Shown piece after piece: positions 1 through 18,044 of a stretch of 64,000 bases of DNA; the first letter of the stretch is position 1, and each line of letters starts with the position of its first letter. The notes beneath the pieces are model-generated. The model worked only from the letters and a program-made list of their open reading frames with translations, did no database searches and was not told the origin of the DNA. Source of the DNA: Tubulanus polymorphus (taxonomy: Eukaryota > Nemertea > Palaeonemertea > Tubulaniformes > Tubulanidae); NCBI RefSeq assembly GCF_964204645.1, contig NC_134029.1:21780450-21844449 (forward strand). Direction: 5' to 3'. Made by a program: the position numbers and the translations under genes.

Positions 1-600
1 TCTACGTCGGTGTATAGGCCTACGTTCACTAACTAATATAAACTCCCGCCAACGAGAACTTGAATTTTAATTTCCTGCCGAATTTTGCCGTATTTCCGGA
101 TTAATAACGCGGCGCGGTGTCGACTGGAATATCGTCGGTTGAACAATCCCGACGCTCTTTTCATATACGCAAGAGATTTTGAGCAAACAATATCCGGTCG
201 AAGGTTCGGATCCCGATGTCTTCATTCTTAAGAAGACTCGAAAAAGAGCAGTTAATGAAACTTTTTTAAACTGAACTGAAGAGTTCATTAACACTTATTC
301 GAAGCGATGAATCTAGTTTCAATTCGAGTACATGTTATACTCTTCCTTCATTACATGTAAAAAATGAAGATATATATCGGAAAATAACAGTGAAAAGATT
401 TAATAAATTCCAAATGTACTCGATATTTGTGTCAGGCTTGTTTAAACAACATTATTAGTTATCGGTATTAAGTATCAATATTCATACATAGGCCAATATA
501 TGCCGTAGCCTTAAGCGGCAGACGCATTCTAGACGAAGCCAGATTGAACCGAAAGAAAATCGATATTTAACTTTTTTCATTCGTTTACCGTTTTTTAAAC

Positions 601-960
601 AGTTCCGTCGTCGTCGTTGGGTGTGCCGGTGATTTGTTCGGAGCCGTTTCAGTTTTAACGGAGCTATTAAGTATTAATGAAGGCGGAAATAACACAATAG
701 CCACGAGCGAGAGAGAGAGAGCGGTATCGACAACTTGCGTTGGAAGAAGTAGTGAAAATGAACCAAGGCGTCGTAGAGGGACTCGTGCAGATAAGAAAAT
801 GAGCAGAGAAAATGACAAATTGTTTCTGTTACGAATTCGGATAAGAACCATTTCGTACATAGATGAAATACTCGGAAGAAGCTTAATAAATGCCCAGAGG
901 TATTCGTTATTACTTAATTTCCTCGAGAGAATGCTAACCAAGTACATAGCGATCTATCGA
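601..960 (+). other. Possible 5' exon or promoter patch, unproven
   Basis: This patch is richer in CG dinucleotides than its surroundings and carries a GTC triplet run near 605 and a (GA)n run near 707-720. One plus-strand frame stays open from before 634 to 1032, but it has no early ATG, no domain I recognise and low-complexity composition. It could be a 5' UTR exon or a promoter-proximal segment of a gene to the right. No paired splice sites or protein similarity support a coding call. Confidence 0.2.
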
Positions 961-1519
961 ATTCACCTTACAGCCATTTTATCATCGGAGTTTACTGGAA
1001 CTATTATACAAGGAGGGAATAAGCTGCACTGATCATCGTGAAACTCTATCACATTCATGTCCGTCATTAATGTTTGACCAGTTTTCCACTTACCTCCTGG
1101 TATCAAGTAACACAGCAACAGCGGCGTACGGAAAGATGAGATTATAAAGCTCGAAAAAGACCGCTCAAAGGGCCATTTCGAGCTAGTCTCTCGGGGATGT
1201 TAAAAATTCTCTTACGATAAATCTTTAGGCTTCGCAGACATGCATATGATAGAAACTTGCAGCATTTATACTAAACATAGAGATATAAGCTGTAGTTTAT
1301 ACATCGATGCACTGAATTTCCTTAATTTCCTTTTCGGCGACTTTCAATTCCTTCGTGAATTCCTCGATCAATCGAACTTCTATCACTTATATGTGACTGT
1401 GTATATTTACGAATCAATCGGTTCGATAACTTACGGTACACAAGTCTATTATCCAATTGACACGGTGTGTGTACATACAGGAGGCAGTTCGACCTGTTTT
1501 ATGTTCAAATTTGACTCCA

Positions 1520-1650
1520 GGGCCCAGTTTCACAAAAAAGTGAAACTCAAATTTTTGGTGTAATTGCCATTGGTTACTTCATTTCTTCAATGAGGACAAC
1601 AATTCAAACTTAACCGTTTAAGCCTTAAACTTGTTCGTGAAACTGCACCC
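1520..1650. mobile_element. Short inverted-repeat element (MITE-like)
   Basis: The left end reads GGGCCCAGTTTCAC and the right end, reverse complemented, reads GGGTGCAGTTTCACGAACAA, giving imperfect terminal inverted repeats about 130 bp apart. No coding capacity is present. The shape fits a non-autonomous DNA transposon; the superfamily is not assigned. Confidence 0.55.
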
Positions 1651-1929
1651 AGGAATGAACTATTTTACTCTCAATTCATATCTATAAGAGGCCTAACTGT
1701 AGATTCGTATAGAATTGTTTGAGGCCTTTTTGTAATTACTTTGAGTACTGATTTTTTCAAGAAAAAAATGGAAGGGCGAAAAAATAATTATTTTGCAATA
1801 AGCATTTTAATATGGAAGGAACCAGGAAAGAAAGAAAAAGATTTTAAAAATATTTGAACATTTTCCCAGGACTCAGGACTGCAGAAAAAAATAAAAAAGA
1901 GTGAAAAATCAAGACACGCCTAAAAATTT

Positions 1930-1942
1930 GGGGGGGGGGGGG
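1930..1942. repeat. Poly-G run (13 G)
   Basis: Uninterrupted run of 13 G in AT-rich DNA. Two similar runs occur at 43541-43555 and 51466-51477. Run length may be unreliable in sequencing. Confidence 0.9.
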
Positions 1943-3789
1943 AAGATTGTGACGAAAACAAGGACTGAAAAACCAGTGTTTCTAATTTGATGGTTTTTGC
2001 AAATCCATTCTTCAAGTAATAAAAAAAGCTGTAGAGTGCGCCTCATGAGCGAGTTTAGTCATTGACTCGTTGATTAGAACAGCAACGACAACCTGCTAAC
2101 TGAGAGCCACTAAATTGAATTCGTCCTGAAGCAAATTAAACCACATGCCAGCCAAATATAGCGAACTCTTGGTGCGAAAGATGACGCTAAGGTAATTTTA
2201 AACCAGATGGAATAAGGAACAGCCCGCAGCAGGTTGCCTGATGACTGCTATATTTAGAATATATAGACTATCACGCTAAGGGCAATAATATGGATAGTGT
2301 TATTGTATTTCTGATAAGTCGTTGAAAATGTGGTAAATTCTGTATTCATATCCTGGATATATCGAGGATTCTGCACACCGAATTAATCAATGACTCCATG
2401 GAATAACGCCAATAGAGAGTTTGAAATGAGAGAGAAGAAAATATAATCCAGCTTAACCAAACTCTTACAGCTCTAATTACCATTAACAAGATAGGAGTCG
2501 TCTACGTAAGTCTGTGACTGTGTCAGGTGCCCACCAAATCATCAATATGGGAACCTAAGCCTCTTATCACTAGCGTTGCCCACAAATAGCGCTAAAGCAC
2601 CTTCGGCAAATTAGATCGGAGAGGTTTTTGGAATTAATAGTTAAGACGGTTATTGAATCTTTATAGACCTTTTTCTGATTGACTTTAAAGCCACGATCGC
2701 ACGAGTGTTTTTGGCCACCCCTTCATGCAGATACCGAATGCGCCCGTGCCTGTTTGGCCCATGCCTAATTTTGGCCCGACCAAAACATCAGATCAGACTT
2801 GAGCTGAATATTAGCCTAGGCAAATTATTGCATATGAATTGCAACTAGTTCCAGATGTAACACTTCATTTTGTCACAGCATTGTTTAGTGGTGTACGTGA
2901 GTGGTTTACATGTAAATGCGCTAACTGTAATTGAGCACGGGCCAAATTTGACTCTGATCGGGACCAATTTGATCTGGGACAAATTGACTCTATGTGATCA
3001 TCGCTTGAGACTCACATTTGAATGTTTTCTATAAACTACATATGTATTCAGCAGTGTAGATGACGTGATCGAACGGTCGGTAATTGAGTGTCAATCGATC
3101 GATCGCGCGATCAGAAATATTTCCGATTGCCGCGGCGGAATTTTCAGCTACATCGACCTCGCGGGATGCCTATCGCTAAAAAACGTCCCAAACGTCGTAA
3201 AATTATGATTTCGATCGACGTCAGAAACAAATCAAACGCGTAATTGAGGCGAATATCGAGGGACTGCGCGCGCAGGCAGGCAGCATCAGACTGTTTGTGT
3301 TAACCCCGATGGATTATTAAACTTCTATAAAAATCTGACGATTGATCTTATTTCGATGGTTAAAAGCTCGAAGATTCGAATAATGACTGATGATTGAACG
3401 GGGCCAGCCGGGGAGCAAGAATTATTGCTGATCTCTTGATTTCCCCAAGTATTTAGAACAGCGAAGAACAAGACAGAATTGATCATCGATATATCATCTG
3501 TTGAGAATACCAAGTGTTGTAAGTGTCTAAGTAGAAATGTATTCCAATACACAACTAGAATACCATTTTTTCGAAACACCAGTAAATATACATGACAATC
3601 TGCACTTCTATTCCAATGAATTGAACGCATTTAGTTTTAGTTGCCGTTGGAGAAATTACGCGCAATATACGGTCTGAATAAGGAAATATTTCTGAAAATC
3701 TCCATTATGGGATAAAATCTAATAATTCCCCACAACTGACTGAGACAACTTCACTGAGATAAATGGGAAAGTCGCAGAATACCACGGAT

Positions 3790-4175
3790 GTTGCCCAGGT
3801 ATGTTATAGGGTATGGCGGCCATTTTGAAAGAGAGACTACCTGTCATTTTAAGTGTGTAGAGCGCTAATGAGAAATTAACCTGGCACCTTGGCAGCCATT
3901 TTGGGAAAGCCAGAAACCAAATTTTCAATAGGTCTAATAATCCATGGACCTACCATATCAAACCTACTAACTTTTAAGAAAATCATACACATTTTGTAGT
4001 GTCTAGAGCATTAACAAAAAAATTCAAAATAGCCACAATGGCGGCAACATTGGAAGAGCGAGAAAACATTGGAAGAGCGAGAAACAGGTGTAGTAGTCAC
4101 CTACCCCATTACACCTACCATGTTTAGAAGAAATCACACGTAATTTGAAGTGTTAATTTAGAGTGCTAACGAAAA
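3790..4175. repeat. Degenerate tandem repeat, about 150-bp period, three copies
   Basis: Three diverged blocks share a core of the form AAGTGT..AGAGc.CTAA at about 3849, 3992 and 4144, and each is associated with a GCCATTTT or GGCGGC-type segment. Spacing is about 143 and 152 bp. A nearly perfect 21-bp direct duplication (ACATTGGAAGAGCGAGAAA unit) sits near 4050-4090. This looks like an old tandem array. Confidence 0.5.
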
Positions 4176-5175
4176 CTGCATGATGCACAATGCAACGTGA
4201 ACGGCACAACACCGGAGTGACATAACTCATGCAACAATCCATATCAGGCTACGAAAATAAACCTGATCGATACCAATATACATAATACCATATATTCTCA
4301 CAATCAGATCACAAATATCAATCTATACCGGTATAAACCGATATATACCGCATCCCGGGCTAGATTGACAGTCGTGAACCATGAATGGTAAGGAGCCCTA
4401 ATGGTACCCTAATTTGAAATCAACACGAAAAAACTCCTTCAAAAGATCTTTATTCCTCGATCATTTTTTGGTGTTTTTTTTAAGTTGAAATGTTGATGTT
4501 ATTTGTTGAAGAATGCTTCAAAGACGTTCAGTTTTGTCTGTTCAGTAAAATCTCTTAATGTATCGACGGGTGCCATTAGTAGCTATCACCATTTGATGAG
4601 ATGATAGGACAACGACGGGAGTTCGTTTAATGTCAATGATTCACGGTAAATTTGCGATAATCACCTCGCGCGCACTCACGAGGCTCTAGAGAGTGAACTA
4701 CAAACGAATTTCACCGATGTTTAATTGCGTCGGTTCAACGCGATTTTAACGCGAACTCCTTTTTTTTGCGAGAAGACGATTGATCAGGAAACCGATCCAC
4801 TTAACAACAACACCTCCGTGGTGAATTGATTGAAAATCACTGAACTGAAATACTGGAAACGTGACCAGAAGTACTCTTATTCGCAGTTTCAAGGGTAACC
4901 CACACTGATTCTTTCCACAAATATATCGTTATGATTCAATCATGGCATCATTGAAATCATTGAACTGCAAGTCTAAAATGTTTTTCTCCTGCCCCGGGTC
5001 AGGAATCGATTTTGGCCGCATCCCAGTGTCCTGAGGGCACGAGCTTTTTGTTGGGATACAAAAACTATCCAGACAGGATACAACGAATTTCTGAGCTCAA
5101 CATTCGAAGATGTTCTAGCAAAAATTCTGCCCTGTGTTTTCTCGATTAGAAACTAAATTCAAAGTCAAACTCACT

Positions 5176-5323
5176 CAGGCTCGTATATCAGAGTTGCAGG
5201 TAGGCCTACTGTAAAAACGATAATCTGTTAACCCAGTGTCTATGATATATATAAAATTACACAGACACTGAATTAACAGCATTATCGTTTTTACGGTACC
5301 TACAACTCTGATACGAGCCCCTG
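5176..5323. mobile_element. Foldback (palindromic) element
   Basis: Two arms of roughly 65 bp are inverted copies of each other around a short AT-rich loop (about 5245-5260). The left arm starts CAGGCTCGTAT and includes TAAAAACGATAATCTGTTAA; the right arm is its imperfect complement ending ATACGAGCCCCTG. No reading frame of note. It fits a foldback MITE. Confidence 0.7.
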
Positions 5324-8300
5324 GGCAGAGGGGGGATAGGTACTAGATATTCTCTAAACTCTCTAGTGCATAAATCAAGCCTTACTAGTTCTAAATGCTC
5401 TATTTTTTCGCAAATTTTTTTCGCCAGAATTTCACCCGCCCGGAATAAAACGGAATACGTACCCATGTTTCTTTCTTGCCAGCGATATCGACGAATATAA
5501 GATGCGTTGCGGTAAGATATAACGTTCCGATCGACGGTTTCTTCGTATTAAAACGCTCCAACAGCCGAACATTCTCCACCTGAAAGTATCAAACAACGAC
5601 GGACCATTAACTCAGTGAGAAAATCATACGCTACTAACTGAGAAACTGCATAACGCTTAGGTCACTATTTCACAGTATAGAAATTGAGTGTGGAGGGAAA
5701 AGGGGTGGAATAGATGGAATAGATTTGTCCTTCACTTCTTTGTTTATACACCAGGCCCTTCACTCCTTCAGTTAGACGGTAGGACACGTGCTTGTTGCCA
5801 GATTTACAAAAATGACACTTTTACTATAAATCTTATCATTATCGTAGACATTCCCCTTTTTTGCAGGACAGATAAACCATGTACACCCCTATTCATGGAA
5901 TTATGTATAGAAGACTTGCACATCGATACTTCTTATAGCATATTCATAAGTGATTGTCCTCCTGGTCCTAAATGATTTCTAAGCTATGCCCTATGACACA
6001 GTTGAAACATTACCCTTTATAAAAAAAATCAGTCTATACTAAAATCCCTTTTTCTATGATTTCTAGGATCTCCAGTACATCTAATTTGCTGCCCCTTTTT
6101 TCTGCGATTTCGCAGATGTGCCCTGCTTGGTAAAGTGAGTGAAGAGCCCGGGGTTTATTCTTTTGAAATCGAGGGACCCCCAAAACTAGCCATTCCTTTA
6201 GAATGGCAAAAGATCAGCTTAGTCCATTTGAATATTTCTCTAAATCTCATTTCATTGTTTTATCACTAATCGTTTACAAATCCACAGCAAATCTGAATTT
6301 AAAAGTTGATTATATAGATTTTTCTGCATTTCTTTTATACCCGGAGTCACTAGTCTAGAGAAGAGCGCCGCAAGAAGAGCGTCGCGAGCATCGCCGTATA
6401 GTTTTTTGACATGGATATCTCATGACGCGCGGGCAACACGAGTGTCTTTAGTATCAAACATCATCATCAATTGATTGGTGTCTGAAAGATCCATTTGATC
6501 TTAAATCAATACATGTACACGTGGCGCGGCCCCTACTGATTACTGTTACTGGCTAAATCAAACCTATTCCGAATAAGAATAGGCAAGGTCAAACTCGGAG
6601 ACTGTGTACTTGCGTCGCCGGATATCTTTCAATCGAAACTTCTGATCGGCGAATACGTAGGCCGACCTATGATAGATCAACTGGCGCTCTTCGATATACG
6701 CGGAATCGCGCTAGAAAATCAATTCGATATCACGCCTCATTTTTAATTCGATATCACGCCGAATATTTAAACTCGTCTTCAGCAAATACCGATATTCACA
6801 AGAATAAATCAATTCTAGTTCGCGCGCTCAAAGAAGTTTTTTGAAAGCTCATTTCGCCAAGATTCACCGCTAATGGGGTAGATGAAAAGCGGTGATTGGC
6901 AAATACGCGACGTTTTGAAACGCATCGATCCAGGAACGCACGAGCGGTTGATGAAATGTACACAACATCAACGTCGGCTCCAGTTAACACAAAAAAAGCA
7001 CCTCCGAGGGGAAAATCAACGGTGAATACTCGAGCACAAGCCCTCGATCATATCTTCAATTATAAATTGAAGCGGATCTGATCAGTCATTCTCGCCGGTG
7101 ATTCTTTCAATGATTGATCTCGACGAGATATTTCTTAAGGGTCGGCGCGGGTTAATGTTGGCGAATTCATCGACAAGACCTGCGCCAAACACATGCCCTT
7201 TAAACGTTTAAGCTCCGTTTCTAATTTCGAGCAGCAGAAAAAGGATCCATAATTCGACGCAGGAATTCAGTATTCCCAGAAATGGTACGAAATGTTCAGT
7301 TTTTCAAAAATTCTCCATAAATCTTTCCCAAGGATATTCACCTGAAAACAATTCATAGTTCTAGCCAGCCATGCTGCTGTAGTCTTGTTTACAAGAATAG
7401 CCTGTAAATCAATTATTCATCTAATAAAATGCAGCCGTATTCAGTTTCAAGAAAACAAATCTTCTGAAGAACTTCTCAAAAGTAACATTTACGCACTATT
7501 TGAATTTATCGTTTATTCACGCCAAGTTGTCAGTAATTGGTAAACTCTGATTTGTCCAGCCACGTGTGTCTGTATGTTTTTGTGCTTCATACTAGTTTTC
7601 TTGATTAGTTGGATTCGAAATGAAGTTCTCCGTTGATTTGCGACGCGAGGAGTTGATTAATTTCGGCTCGACCGTTCTCCCGAGAGAGATCAGGCAACTA
7701 ATTTACCGCAATTCAACGCAGACGCTTATTATTCCGCCATTTTAGATTTCAATGAAATTAATTCGGGTTTCGCTAATTAACGGCTGGAAAGAAAGTTCAA
7801 ACGGACCAGCTGAAAATTCATTTCGATAAGATGAAGGGAAACTTTAGCAGCGATATTGAAAAGACCTTAAAGCATCGAAGACGAATTCTGATATTTCACA
7901 TGCAAGGAAATTTTCCCTCCAACGATTTCTTTGATTTCGGAGCAATAAAATCAAACCTATTACTCCAAGCTTTGATATTGCTCCGTTTAAATATGTTGTT
8001 AAAGCGCCATGCACATTCTTACCAGATAATTTTGCTTTACACGCGAAATTTTCTACAAATTCAAAAACAGAGATTACCATTAATCAAAATAAATCTTCAA
8101 GAATTATTGGCCATTTGAAAATAGCTAATTAGCTTCATCAGTTTCGGTTAACAAAAGCAAAAGGCTAAAACACACGGAGAATTTGATTTCTATGTTTGTA
8201 ATGGGTTTACTTTGTTAGAAATAAGATGTAACAAAATTCATCGTGATTCTTATACTTAAATAAGAATTTGTTCGAGAAATCTTCTAATTGAAGGACGTAT

Positions 8301-8584
8301 ATAGTGGTGAATTGAAAGGCAATGACAATATATTAGTCATATGGACAACATTATATATTAATGGATGCAAGCAGTGCGTCAGCGATGAGTCGGTTATTAG
8401 ATTATGCACTGCAAACAGTACCTCAGGCTGTTTCTCTACAACACTGGAACGTGTCCCAGAGAAATCTTGACGCGATAGTTTAGATATGACACATCACTGA
8501 GGATTAACTGGCACGATACCAGTTGAATTACAGGTTAAACAAATAGTAGTGGTACTTCTGTAACGTGTCTACGATCGAAAGGAA

Positions 8585-8689
8585 AAAATATGTTCCTTTA
8601 AAACACGGGTTTGACAAATAAAATATGTTCCTTTAAAACACGGGTTTGACAAATAAAATATGTTCCTTTAAAACACGGGTTTGACAAAT
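8585..8689. repeat. Tandem repeat, 35 bp x 3
   Basis: Three essentially identical 35-bp units (each starting AAAATATGTTCC and ending GACAAAT) lie head to tail. The motif ACTTCTGTAA..GT.TCTA occurs on both flanks, so the array may have expanded inside a larger duplicated segment. Confidence 0.95.
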
Positions 8690-10167
8690 ACTTCTGTAAG
8701 GTATCTATGAGAGAAAAATTAATATTTTAGAAAATTAGATTTTGAGGCTTAAAAATGAAGCAGTTTCCCAGTGAAAGTAAAGTTTTCTGAAAGTGAAAAT
8801 ATCGAAATTTGAATAAAGAGTTTAAAGCAAGCACGAACAAAACAGCTATCGAGGTACATACCACTAGAGTTCCATCGGGTAAACTTTCTAAATCCTGTAA
8901 ATTCCCCATATTCTAAATCCCTAAAACAATTCTAGGTCTTTCGCACTATAAATAACCATAACTACTACATCCACGCGTCGAAAGCGACCTTTTTCAATGC
9001 ACATGCACAAATCATTCATGAACTACGGCTGGATATGTCACTTCGCAACAAAAGTATTACAGAAAATCGCCTAATCAATACGATAACACGAATACATAGA
9101 TTTTCCATTCATAACGAATCAGTAACGATGGAACGCATCATAAACAGCCAGTGGTTATTATAACACAGCCGTCGTCTGCTGCTGTTAAACCCTCACTGAG
9201 CAGACAACGTACTAGCTCTACCCATAATCCTCTCTGCTCAGTCGTTAACCAATACAGACGCAGCTTTTGACGGATAGCGTGAAACTTCAGTCAGACAGTC
9301 ACCAGTTACAGAGTTTACTAATCTCCCAAACGTCAAATGTTGATAGTTTATAACGGATTAAATCGGAAATTGCATCAATTGATTAGAGACCAGATGATAG
9401 CTTAAATATGTGAAATATCAATGGATTTAAATGTTGACAATTGGTAACTGATCAAATCGGAAATTGTGCTTGACAGCTTATATCTCAATTTTTAGCTAGT
9501 CTACGGTACTAGCATTGAGTAGGCTACAGTGTAGATAGGCCTACCTGAAATATCGAAGAATTTAAAGTGACAACTAATCAACTAATTTGAGTTTATATAG
9601 TTGAACATTCTTTATTGTAGATATCTATTTGAACTGGTTGATATGATACCAAATATCTTCAATTCTTATTTTGGACGATATGTTGAACTTAAGCAAGGAG
9701 GGGCTTTTTATACTGAATCAACATTGGAAGCTACAAAACATAATTTTCATTTTTCCATCATATTCAACCTTTATTCTCACCCTGCCTTTTTAGTCAATCC
9801 TTGATAAGACTATAATATCACCTTTCTATGTTCACTAGTATTATTAGATCTAGAGGAAGGTGGGCCAAACTGTGGTGACAGTGAGAAATTTTCATTTGAA
9901 AATTGACAAACAGGCAATCTTTATGTCGCCATAAAAAAACTATACCAGCGACAGTTACAACACTATTACGATAACATAAATAACATTAACATAATAATCA
10001 GGGATAGGGGCCTATTAAATTTTGGGTTAGGACAGGAGCGTCGGAGGATATAGAGGCTTGGGGTAAGTCAGATTTAGGGTCTGTATTAGTTAAGGCTAGG
10101 GTTAGGTTAAGGTTAAGGGCTATATATATAGTTGAAATAGTGACAGGATTAAAACGAGCCTCAGTCG

Positions 10168-10245
10168 ATGGTGCCGGTGGTCCAGTTGGAAGACGCTGCA
10201 CTAGAGGGTCAGGGATCGATATGCTGGCCCGAGTTTGAATACCAC
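10168..10245 (+). repeat. tRNA-derived SINE head, degenerate
   Basis: The segment has an A-box-like GTGGTCCAGTTGG followed about 50 bp later by a B-box-like GAGTTTGAATACC, the spacing of an internal Pol III promoter. The stems do not close into a proper cloverleaf, so a functional tRNA is unlikely. A tRNA-derived SINE remnant is the best reading. Confidence 0.35.
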
Positions 10246-11001
10246 GCTATCCACTCTTAACCCTTTCCTTCATTACTCTATATCCATTTTTAGAAATGAT
10301 TGTACAATTGTTCTGTTTTGGAAGGATAGCTGTCTGTTATGTCACAGTTTTTCAGTCAGACTTTTTTATAACAATTTAGTCTTCATTTTTTCATTTTCGA
10401 TTCGTAGATGCGAAGAAGAAGCCGAAGATGGACACTTCTTGAGTCCTGACATATGCAATAACAACAAATAAACGATACTGAATACATACCTTTGGGGTCC
10501 TTATGTGCTCCATAGTGAATTGACAAATTATATCGTGCCAGGGAATGCGCTCAAGATCTCAAAATCTTTGATTTTCCAATTCTTTTTTTTCCGAAACGTC
10601 AAATATGTTTACTTCCGGGTTAATGGCGGCTATATTTGGTCGAATTTAATCAATATTTTATCACATATAACGACGTTTTTCTCTTGAAAAAAATTTTTAA
10701 TGCAATTATCAACATTGATTTTTATTTATTAATAAAGTTGCAAAATAAAACTAAAAATATAATTTTTGTAGTTGAAATAGAAGGAGCAACAATAAATAAG
10801 TATTTTGACTAGCAAATATTATGCAGGATGTACTAAGTACCGAAACGGACCGTTAACAGTGTAATCCGGTTTTTCCTAGGAGATAAAAGGAATGATTTGC
10901 AGAACATTTAAGACCACTGGGCGTATCGACGTGTTGAATGAAAATCCATTTAAGCCGAAAAAGTAAAACAAACTTCAAACAGATTTAGTACAAATGGTTC
11001 C

Positions 11002-11007
11002 TTTATT
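11002..11007 (-). terminator. Polyadenylation signal for SMARCA5
   Basis: TTTATT on the plus strand is AATAAA on the coding strand, about 440 bp beyond the SMARCA5 stop codon, with no clear competing gene in between. Confidence 0.5.
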
Positions 11008-11447
11008 CATCCAGTTCACATACATACAGAATGGCAACATAGATATACATGGGCATACAAGATAGATTTTCCGTCAATAAATGCTTCAACACCTTGTAAC
11101 CCAGCTCTTAAGTGACAGCACAAACCAAGCAGAAAACTGAATACATATCTTATAGTATTACTTCAATTCACACAACACATCATCTAAAAGTTACTATTAC
11201 AATTAAGCAATTTTGCATTCCAGTCGAATTGAGTTAGTGCTAACCAAATTATTCTCAGACGTATTCAGGATCTTTCAAATAAAATATTCTGCTCATTCAG
11301 ACGAAAGACATACTATAAATTACAAAAATATATACATGAACATTGTCTTAGGTCATCAGAAGCGATGATGTTGTGATTTTGTTGATAGATGAGTACGCCA
11401 GATCTACTCGCGATTAATTTTGTTCAGAAACACGAACTGACGACCAT

Positions 11448-17296
<5,849 letters not shown>

Positions 17297-17582
17297 ACTG
17301 GTGGTTTAACGGTGATATCACTAATTATCAATCATTAAAATCACTTTAAACAAGAGAGAAAGAAAACAACAGCATTCGCGCAAATTTTATTTTCGGTTGC
17401 CACTAAACTTCGGAAGTGGTTTTAGTCCGCGACCGCGGCCGTATTTTAGATAATTCCCCGGAAATGGTTCAACCTATGGCAAGCGTTTATTATGGTTTTT
17501 GTTATAGTTACGTCAAACAATTTTGTTAAATTCCAAAATTTGTCACTTGCTCATTCGTTCGTCCTGCGCAAAAAGCTTAAAG
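17297..17582. promoter_or_regulatory. Divergent promoter between SMARCA5 and C18orf32
   Basis: Only 286 bp separate the start codons of two genes read in opposite directions, so both promoters and 5' UTRs must lie here. Visible motifs are an ETS-like CGGAAGTG at 17411-17418, a GC-rich CCGCGACCGCGGCC block just downstream, and a CRE/ATF-like TTACGTCA at 17518-17525. No TATA box is placed convincingly. Shared regulation is an inference from spacing. Confidence 0.7.
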
Positions 17583-18044
17583 ATGGTGTGCGTTCCGTGT
17601 ATTGTCGTGCCCTTCTTACTGTGGGTATTTCACAAGTTCATTAGACCATATCTACCAAGTTTCCTGACCCCATGGAAAAAAACTGACGCAGTAACGGCGG
17701 GCCAAAGTCAAGAAACAACAACAACGAATGAGCATAATAATTCCAAAAATGAAAAATCAGAGGTGTGTAATGTATATGTCGTTCGGTTCACTTTTGGATC
17801 ATCCACCTATACCGGGTTTTTATGGCCTCCCGTCAACGCAAACCCTGCTCGCCCTTCCGTCCTCGGACTTTGTTAGGAGGCAACCATTCAAACCCTGGCA
17901 AGCGAGGATGCTATTTAGATAAAAATCGATTCAAGATCCTTTACCATTGTTGTTCTTTTATGTTTGTAACAGATGAATGGTCATATCTCAAATGGGACAA
18001 CAAATAAAGAAGAGATAACAGTGTCAGATAAAAAGACCGATTAG
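17583..18044 (+). CDS. C18orf32: UPF0729 / C18orf32-like small membrane protein
   Basis: Two coding exons, 17583-17762 and 17973-18044, give 83 residues (human C18orf32 is 76). The N-terminus MVCVPCIVVPFLLWVFHKF closely follows the family, with a Cys-Pro-Cys-containing hydrophobic start. The second exon begins MNGHISNG and ends KKTD before TAG, matching the family's conserved tail. The exon junction GAG|GTGTGT...ACAG|ATG keeps phase. One hydrophobic helix near the N-terminus suggests a small membrane-anchored protein; the family has been linked to endoplasmic reticulum and lipid-droplet membranes, but its biochemical role is unclear. It lies head to head with SMARCA5. Confidence 0.92.

Larger units (their letters stand above)
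1..10984. other. Gene-poor region with repeats
   Basis: No gene is supported in the first 11 kb. The open frames here are short, often lack ATG, and show no recognisable domain or chain of phase-compatible exons. The stretch holds inverted-repeat elements, tandem repeats, a tRNA-like SINE head and one GC-richer patch near 600-960, all listed separately. It could be intergenic sequence, or a long intron or UTR of a gene outside the window; the sequence does not decide this. Confidence 0.6.

Noticed and set aside
634-1032. Open frame on the plus strand, 132 codons
   Set aside because: No early ATG, no recognised domain, low-complexity GA and Arg-rich composition, and no paired splice sites; kept only as a possible 5' exon.
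1240-1563. 107-codon frame with Tyr/Phe-rich product
   Set aside because: Composition follows AT-rich background, no homology recognised, and its end runs into the MITE at 1520.
17728-18007. Small frames overlapping the C18orf32 intron
   Set aside because: They cross the well-supported splice junction and do not match the UPF0729 family.
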